Assembly (NCBI GenBank): GCA_030066975.1
Contig: JASJAO010000003.1
Span: 152,110 to 216,109 of the forward strand
Length of the DNA stretch: 64,000 nucleotides
Direction: 5' to 3'
From: Henriciella sp.
Lineage (GTDB): Bacteria; Pseudomonadota; Alphaproteobacteria; Caulobacterales; Hyphomonadaceae
Under the pieces are notes generated by a model. It had not been told where the DNA came from, did no database searches, and worked only from the letters and a program-made list of their open reading frames with translations. Below are positions 59,687 through 64,000 of the stretch, one piece after another (the stretch's first letter is position 1; each line of letters starts with the position of its first letter). Both the position numbers and the translations under genes were made by a program.

Positions 59687-60940
59687 ATGATCTTAGTTGG
59701 TAATCAAAGGGCTGGAGCGCGAGACCTCGCGCTCCACCTTCTAAAAGATGAAAACGATCATGTTCATGTGCATGAGATCAAAGGCTTTGTTGCGACAGAC
59801 CTCATGGGCGCGTTCAAGGAAACTGAAGCTATCGCGAAAGGCACAAAGTGCAGACAGTTCCTGTTCTCGCTATCTCTCAATCCCCCTGAGCATGAACGCT
59901 GCACAGTGCAGGATTTTGAAAAAGCGATTGATAAGGTTGAAGTGAAGCTTGGCCTAACAGATCAGCCTCGCGCGATTGTCTTTCATGAAAAGGAAGGGCG
60001 GCGGCATTGTCATACGGTATGGAGCCGGATTGATACCGATACTATGAAAGCGATCCAGCTCTCGCATTCAAAAAAGAAGCTAATCTCGCTTTCCAAAGAA
60101 TTGTATCTGACACATGGCTGGAGATTGCCCGCCGGGCATATCGACAGGAAGCTCAGCGATCCGCGCACTTTCACGCTGGCAGAATGGCAGCAGGCCAAAA
60201 GAAACGGCCAAGACCCTCGGGAGATCAAAGAGGCTTTAAGAGAAGCATGGTCAATAAGTGATGATCAGGCCAGCCTAACACAAGTGTTGAAAGAACGCGG
60301 TTACGCACTCGCCCACGGCAATCGCCGCAGCATTGTGGTCGTGGATCGGTTTGGTGAGATTTACGCACTGCCTAGACAACTCAAGCTTAAGACCAAACAG
60401 GTGAAAGCCAGGATCACTGAGCCGGATGAGCTAAGACCGGTGGATAACGTAAAAGCAGAGATTGATCAGCGGATTGCAAAATCCCTGACCACGTTTGCGG
60501 GTGAGTTGGAAACCGAACAAAAGCGCCTCAAGCAGGACTATCAGGATAAGCTGCACGCGCTACGTGAGCGCCAACGCAAAGAGCGCAGTGATCTCATGGA
60601 AATGCAGAAACAGCGTCGCGAAACCGAGGCCGTTGCCCGATCCCAGCGCTTCCGAAGAGGCTTGAAAGGCCTATGGGATGTTCTACGCGGTGAACATGCC
60701 CGCATCACAAAAGAAAACAAACAGGATGCAGCCGCCTGCCTCAAACGTGATCACGCTGAGTTCCATGCTAAGATTGAGAGGCACCTTGATGAGCGGAAGG
60801 CAATGAAGGTTGGAAGGTCGCATGCCATTGCGGCTGCGAAAGAAATTCAAATTCAACGCATCGATTTGCTTACGGTGTTGGACAAAAATCTGATATTCAA
60901 AACCAACAAATTTCAGCGGATTAGACTCAAACGCCTTTAG
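59687..60940 (+). CDS. relaxase/mobilisation nuclease
   Basis: A 417-residue DNA relaxase. The metal-binding three-histidine motif is H100-x6-H107-x-H109 (VFHEKEGRRHCHTVWSRID), typical of the alphaproteobacterial MobA-like group that starts MILVGNQRAGARDLALHLL. There is no tyrosine in the first 130 residues, so the usual nucleophile is missing; histidines H25, H27 and H29 are candidates. The C-terminal third is a charged coiled coil (about residues 265-375). It pairs with MobC upstream. No type IV coupling protein or secretion genes are in the window, so the element would be mobilisable only. Confidence 0.88.
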   Translation: MILVGNQRAGARDLALHLLKDENDHVHVHEIKGFVATDLMGAFKETEAIAKGTKCRQFLFSLSLNPPEHERCTVQDFEKAIDKVEVKLGLTDQPRAIVFHEKEGRRHCHTVWSRIDTDTMKAIQLSHSKKKLISLSKELYLTHGWRLPAGHIDRKLSDPRTFTLAEWQQAKRNGQDPREIKEALREAWSISDDQASLTQVLKERGYALAHGNRRSIVVVDRFGEIYALPRQLKLKTKQVKARITEPDELRPVDNVKAEIDQRIAKSLTTFAGELETEQKRLKQDYQDKLHALRERQRKERSDLMEMQKQRRETEAVARSQRFRRGLKGLWDVLRGEHARITKENKQDAAACLKRDHAEFHAKIERHLDERKAMKVGRSHAIAAAKEIQIQRIDLLTVLDKNLIFKTNKFQRIRLKRL

Positions 60941-61024
60941 TCGGAACTGTGTGGCGAAGTCCGCCTCTCCACAAAGAGTAGGGCATTGTATCTGAACCGT
61001 ACCTATTTGAAGGTCGAAAATAGA

Positions 61025-61082
61025 GCCAACAACTAATTAGGGGCCACGAATCTATGAGCTCAGAGCTCATTTCTTCGTTGGC
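61025..61082. repeat. nested inverted repeats downstream of the relaxase
   Basis: An inner perfect repeat ATGAGCTC-A-GAGCTCAT (61054-61070) lies inside a weaker outer pair GCCAAC (61025-61030) and GTTGGC (61077-61082). The centre-symmetric inner site is typical of a dimeric DNA-binding protein. It lies in the 475-bp gap between the relaxase and the small protein genes, about 40 bp before a good promoter. Confidence 0.55.
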
Positions 61083-61107
61083 ACTTAGGCTCACAAACCA
61101 AAAGGAC

Positions 61108-61136
61108 TTGTAAAATGCGCAATTTGTGTGTATAGA
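61108..61136 (+). promoter_or_regulatory. sigma-70-like promoter for the small protein genes
   Basis: TTGTAA (61108-61113) and TATAGA (61131-61136) are separated by exactly 17 bp, a good housekeeping promoter match in an AT-rich region. It points at the genes starting at 61193 and 61416, and the palindrome at 61054-61070 lies just upstream. Confidence 0.55.
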
Positions 61137-61192
61137 ATACTCACGAAAGAAGCAGATAGTGATGATAGCATGTCAGTGTAAGGAGATGCCAG

Positions 61193-61378
61193 ATGGATAT
61201 GACAACATTGACGAGAAGAGACAGCAGCCCGGTACTTCAAAGTTTTCACAGAATTCCGGTGCGCCCCACGCCAGAGGATATTCTGAATGAGCTATGTGTA
61301 ATCGTTCAAACATCGCCAGATGATCCGGGACCTGATCCTCCTGGGCGACACATGTCGAATCTACAGGAAACAGCATAA
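61193..61378 (+). CDS. small hypothetical protein
   Basis: A 61-residue frame supported by a strong AAGGAG ribosome site 7 nt before the ATG and a promoter-like sequence about 60 bp upstream. The product has no recognised domain (LTRRDSSPVLQSFHRIPVRP, then a Pro/Asp-rich tail). It is followed 37 bp later by the ribbon-helix-helix-like gene, so the two could form an operon. Confidence 0.45.
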   Translation: MDMTTLTRRDSSPVLQSFHRIPVRPTPEDILNELCVIVQTSPDDPGPDPPGRHMSNLQETA

Positions 61379-61415
61379 CTTCGATCAAGAAAACTCGATC
61401 AGAATGGAGATTAAA

Positions 61416-61721
61416 ATGACAAAGTCTACGAAGGATGGCTTTAACTCTAACAAAAGCAACAGGTTGCAACTCGAACTGTCGGATACGTACACTCAAATGA
61501 TTGAACGTCTAATTCCTCTATGCGATCTGCGTACAAAGAAAGATGTGGTAGAAAATGCCTTAACCCTACTTGGTTGGGCCGCAGCAGAGGCAAGCAAAGG
61601 AAGGTCAATAGCGTCTATTGATGATAGCGAGGAAACAGTGCGCGAATTTAGTTCTACAGCACTGGAAGGAGCAAGCAGTTACAAACAAAGGAGCAAAAAG
61701 AATGCTGCCATGGCTATGTAA
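61416..61721 (+). CDS. ribbon-helix-helix-like small protein
   Basis: A 101-residue protein with a short basic N terminus, a beta strand (NRLQLELSDTYTQMIERL) and helices TKKDVVENALTLLGWAAAEA, then KGRSIASIDDSEETVREFS. This pattern resembles small ribbon-helix-helix-type proteins with an extension, found alone in many genomes. GGAG precedes ATG 61416; an upstream in-frame ATG at 61320 lacks a ribosome site. A perfect terminator follows. It could bind the nearby palindrome. Confidence 0.6.
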   Translation: MTKSTKDGFNSNKSNRLQLELSDTYTQMIERLIPLCDLRTKKDVVENALTLLGWAAAEASKGRSIASIDDSEETVREFSSTALEGASSYKQRSKKNAAMAM

Positions 61722-61747
61722 TTGATTTATTTTTGGCTATAAATTTT

Positions 61748-61783
61748 GAGCTTTCGGAGAATTATGCCGAAAGCTCTTTTTTT
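61748..61783 (+). terminator. intrinsic terminator after the ribbon-helix-helix-like gene
   Basis: A perfect 10-bp stem (GAGCTTTCGG/CCGAAAGCTC) with a 9-nt loop is followed by seven T residues. It is a textbook Rho-independent terminator 26 bp past the stop at 61721. Confidence 0.92.
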
Positions 61784-61800
61784 GCCAACAATTTGAGATT

Positions 61801-62361
61801 ATGGTAAAATATATGAGCAGCCAAAATCATAATCAAATCAAGAAATATAAACGAAAAACATATAGATATGACTCAAAAGGCGTGCTTCGAGAAATCAAAA
61901 TAGTGACGGGAGACTCCAAAAATATAGATCTGATGCTAATCATCGGATCCTGCTTTGGTCTACTAACTTTGTCGTTTTTATTTCTCCTAATTTTGACATC
62001 AAGTAGCAACTCAAGTGCATGTTATCCAAAGACACTCCTCGTCTTAGCAACATCTTTGGGAGGAGCTCTGTCTATAGGATTAATAGGAGGAGCAAGCACG
62101 ATCTCAGGCGTACTTCCAGTGCCTGAGATTCGCAAACCACCAAAGTTTGCAATGAGAGGCGGCGGAGCGACCTTTGTTATCATGTTTGCGTTTCTGATTT
62201 TGATGTTGCCTGCACCTAGCTGTGACTCAGTTCATTCGGAAAGTGGCAGTGCTGGAAAGCAAGGTACAGCCTACAGCAAACTGTTTCTTGATAGCAGCCA
62301 AACTAGAGGGGCTTTTGCGGGTGTCCGTGGTGTACTTGAGGTCAGCGTGACGCTCCCTTAA
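61801..62361 (+). CDS. hypothetical membrane protein, AT-rich
   Basis: A 186-residue protein with a basic N-terminal region (KKYKRKTYRYDSKGVLREIK) and three hydrophobic segments (about residues 43-66, 77-100 and 120-137). The tail is polar. No family is recognised. Base composition is markedly more AT-rich than the chromosome to the left, which suggests transfer. Start 61801 or 61813 is possible; neither has a strong ribosome site. The last 40 codons overlap a minus-strand open frame with a more typical codon pattern, so the 3' end may be a junction. Confidence 0.55.
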   Translation: MVKYMSSQNHNQIKKYKRKTYRYDSKGVLREIKIVTGDSKNIDLMLIIGSCFGLLTLSFLFLLILTSSSNSSACYPKTLLVLATSLGGALSIGLIGGASTISGVLPVPEIRKPPKFAMRGGGATFVIMFAFLILMLPAPSCDSVHSESGSAGKQGTAYSKLFLDSSQTRGAFAGVRGVLEVSVTLP

Positions 62362-62731
62362 CTGGCGGGTATCGGGGGCCATTATCCTGATCTGTGGATG
62401 CAAGCGGCTGAACGCTTGCTCGTGATTGACCGGCGAAACGGTCTCATGGTGGCCACGTGGTGGTGTGGTGGGTGTGTAATTGGAGAGGATTTGGAGCCCG
62501 TCATGCAAAGCATGACGAGGCGTAATAGCCTTAGAATTGAAACACCAACGAACTGCCTAAGTGGCCGCTACAGCGGAAAGAGGGTGCATGGGAGATAGAG
62601 CGCTAGCGGCTCTCCCTGCCAAGAGGCGTGTATTACACGCACCTCTTGCCTACGTTTAAAATAGTTCAGTTATTTGCAAGAATTAGATTGTCGGTGCACT
62701 ATTTTCTGACTCAGTCTCCGCGAACTAATCC
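62362..62731. other. non-coding junction region with two hairpins
   Basis: No convincing gene is seen in these 370 bp. Two inverted repeats stand out: CGTCATGC-AAA-GCATGACG (62499-62517) and a 12-bp stem with a 2-nt bulge, CAAGAGG...CCTCTTG, at 62620-62648. Neither is followed by a T-run. The region ends at the left terminal repeat of the IS3-family element. Confidence 0.5.
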
Positions 62732-62757
62732 TGACCCAGCCCCGTAATCCGGGCCGT

Positions 62758-63684
62758 TTATTTGGAGAGTCTGTTCGCCTTTCTTTCTGGTTCGGGCATG
62801 GGCACTGAGGCCCGGTGAGTGGAGCTCCCACCAAGCTCAGGCGAGCCGGGCCGGTGGGTGCGGTAGTGATCTGCATAGGTGAGCGGGGCGAGCCCGCCAA
62901 GTGACGTGTGTGGTCGGTGCGTATTGTAGTCGATCCGCCAGGCTTCGATGATGCGCCTGGCATCATTCAGCCCATCGAAGAGATGTTCGTTCAGGCACTC
63001 ATCGCGCAAGCGACCGTTGAAGCTCTCGACGAAGGCATTCTGGGTGGGCTTGCCAGGCGCGATATAGTGCCACTCGATCTCGGTGTCCTGGACCCATTTA
63101 AGGATCGCATGGCTCGTGAGTTCGGTGCCATTGTCAGAGACAATCATCTTTGGCTTTCCTCTGCGCATGATCAGTTTGGTCAGCTCGCGGGCAACGCGCA
63201 GCCCGGACAGAGAAACATCAACTACGATGGCCAGTGCCTCACGCGTGAAGTCATCGACAACACACAGCGTTCTGATCCTTCGACCATCGCTCAATGCGTC
63301 TGAGACAAAGTCGAGGCTCCAGCGCTCGTTTGGTCCTTCTGGCAGCAACATTGGACTGCGCGTGCCGATGGCGCGCTTGCGGCCGCGTCTGCGCTTCACC
63401 GCAAGACCTTCTTCGGCATAGAGGCGATAAATCTTCTTATGGTTGGCCCGGAAGCCTTCGCGCTCCAGCAGGATGCCAAGACGGCGATAGCCAAACCGGC
63501 GGCGCTCTGAGGCGAGTGCCCGCAGACGCTGGCGCAATGCTTCATCCCCGCCGGTCTGTTTTTGATATTGGAAGGTCGAGCGATCAAGCTCGGCCAGTCG
63601 GCAAGCCCGACGCTCACTCAAACCATGCGCCTCCATGACATGGCGCACAGCCTTTCGTTTTACATCGGGCGTCAGAAGTTTTTT
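62758..63684 (-). CDS. IS3-family transposase OrfB (DDE domain), frameshift product
   Basis: Catalytic half of the transposase, read after a -1 frameshift from OrfA. It has the helix-turn-helix_21 region ([20 protein letters not shown]) and the retroviral-integrase-like core with three acidic residues: D in WSLDFVSD, D in IVSDNGTEL and E in [14 protein letters not shown]. It ends with the family's [17 protein letters not shown] and a basic tail. The frame is also open upstream of the slip site, but a separate start is not needed. Confidence 0.9.
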   Translation of the reverse strand, partial: KKLLTPDVKRKAVRHVMEAHGLSERRACRLAELDRSTFQYQKQTGGDEALRQRLRALASERRRFGYRRLGILLEREGFRANHKKIYRLYAEEGLAVKRRRGRKRAIGTRSPMLLPEGPNERWSLDFVSDALSDGRRIRTLCVVDDFTREALAIVVDVSLSGLRVARELTKLIMRRGKPKMIVSDNGTELTSHAILKWVQDTEIEWHYIAPGKPTQNAFVESFNGRLRDECLNEHLFDGLNDARRIIEAWRIDYNTHRPHTSLGGLAPLTYADHYRTHRPGSPELGGSSTHRASVPMPEPERKANRLSK

Positions 63685-63938
63685 GTCGCCAGGTCCTTCA
63701 GCGCGGCATTGTCGAGCATGGCATCGGCCAGCAGCCGCTTCAGTTTGGAGTTTTCCTCCTGCAGCGACTTCAACCGCTTGGCATCCGACAAGGTCATGCC
63801 GCCATATCGCGACTTGTACTTGTAGAAGGTCGCATCTGAGATGCCGTGCTTGCGGCAGATGTCCGCCGCTCGCACACCTGCCTCGTGCTCCCTGATCATC
63901 CGTATGATCTGTTCTTCGCTGAAACGTGATCTTCTCAT
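63672..63938 (-). CDS. IS3-family transposase OrfA with -1 frameshift site
   Basis: An 88-residue DNA-binding subunit with a helix-turn-helix ([20 protein letters not shown]) and a leucine-zipper-like segment ([20 protein letters not shown]). At the end lies the slippery heptamer A AAA AAC (63684-63678), 3 nt before the stop, where ribosomes shift to make the OrfAB fusion. The start is ATG 63938; an ATG at 63974 is upstream. The sequence is closest to the IS407-like group by eye. Confidence 0.9.
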   Translation of the reverse strand: MRRSRFSEEQIIRMIREHEAGVRAADICRKHGISDATFYKYKSRYGGMTLSDAKRLKSLQEENSKLKRLLADAMLDNAALKDLATKNF

Positions 63939-64000
63939 TTTGCATCCTCGTTTTCGAGGACTCTGCAAATTCATGGCCGGAAATTACGGGGCTGGGTCAA

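Larger units (their letters stand above)
62732..64000 (-). mobile_element. IS3-family insertion sequence, complete
   Basis: The element of about 1.27 kb is bounded by perfect 17-bp terminal inverted repeats: TGACCCAGCCCCGTAAT (62732-62748) and its complement (63984-64000). It starts TG and ends CA as IS3 elements do. It encodes OrfA and OrfB on the minus strand, joined by a frameshift site. Both frames look intact, so it may be active. The target duplication cannot be checked because the right flank is outside the window. Confidence 0.92.

Noticed and set aside
62227..62508. Minus-strand 93-codon frame as a gene
   Set aside because: Codon pattern is plausible but there is no family match and no ribosome site, and it overlaps another frame; noted in the junction finding instead.
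1..64000. tRNA, rRNA, CRISPR arrays, riboswitches
   Set aside because: Looked for repeats at regular spacing, T-loop consensus and rRNA-like stretches by eye and saw none; a covariance-model scan would be needed to exclude small RNAs.

Overview
The window reads as the chromosome of an alphaproteobacterium, probably of the Hyphomonadaceae/Maricaulales-Caulobacterales group. The evidence is the gene content: FlbT, a single-cysteine DksA, a cycHJKL-degP-two-component-glnE block, and an RcGTA-type gene transfer agent (GTA) cluster. Genes are dense and many overlap by ATGA. The order-level assignment is an inference. I saw no tRNA, rRNA or CRISPR.

Layout. 1-5451: a partial LysR regulator divergent from an assimilatory sulfate-reduction operon (cysG, DUF2849, a GST, cysI, DUF934, cysH). 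5492-11376: an L,D-transpeptidase-like protein, small DUF proteins, scattered flagellar genes (fliM, flbT), dksA and marC. 11607-19276: a MoxR ATPase, a lipoprotein alkyl sulfatase, tlyA, a SodC lipoprotein with an altered zinc ligand, an SDR, a GFA-fold protein, an ECF sigma/anti-sigma/periplasmic sensor operon and an EF-hand protein. 19325-32820, all on the minus strand: PepSY protein, response regulator, histidine kinase, ccmI, ccmE, ccmF, ccmH, an alpha/beta hydrolase-OsmC fusion, degP, a second response regulator and kinase, then glnE. This is the classical rhizobial cycHJKL-degP-feuPQ-glnE neighbourhood with one extra gene.

33796-48014 is the GTA cluster: terminase, portal, a small coiled-coil protein, protease, capsid, connector, tail terminator, tail tube, two tail-assembly proteins, a very short tape measure, distal tail protein, hub, cell-wall peptidase and the 1222-residue multidomain tail protein. 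It departs from the reference layout in several ways. A plus-strand ParA ATPase and a small partner gene sit between terminase and portal. A secreted DM13 protein sits between the peptidase and the multidomain tail protein. The head-closure gene (g7) is absent, and an intrinsic terminator follows the capsid gene. The ParA pair is the best candidate for an undescribed system.

48202-58855 holds a small membrane protein, an enoyl-CoA hydratase, an acyltransferase, an EF-hand protein, a cyclic-nucleotide-gated patatin, a membrane-anchored GH24 lysozyme, MgtE, and a likely 3-keto-glycoside operon (GMC dehydrogenase, its subunit 3, and a DUF1080 hydrolase). 58964-64000 is accessory DNA: MobC and a relaxase with no N-terminal tyrosine, AT-rich orphan genes with a clear promoter and terminator, inverted repeats, and a complete IS3-family element whose right terminal repeat coincides with the window end.
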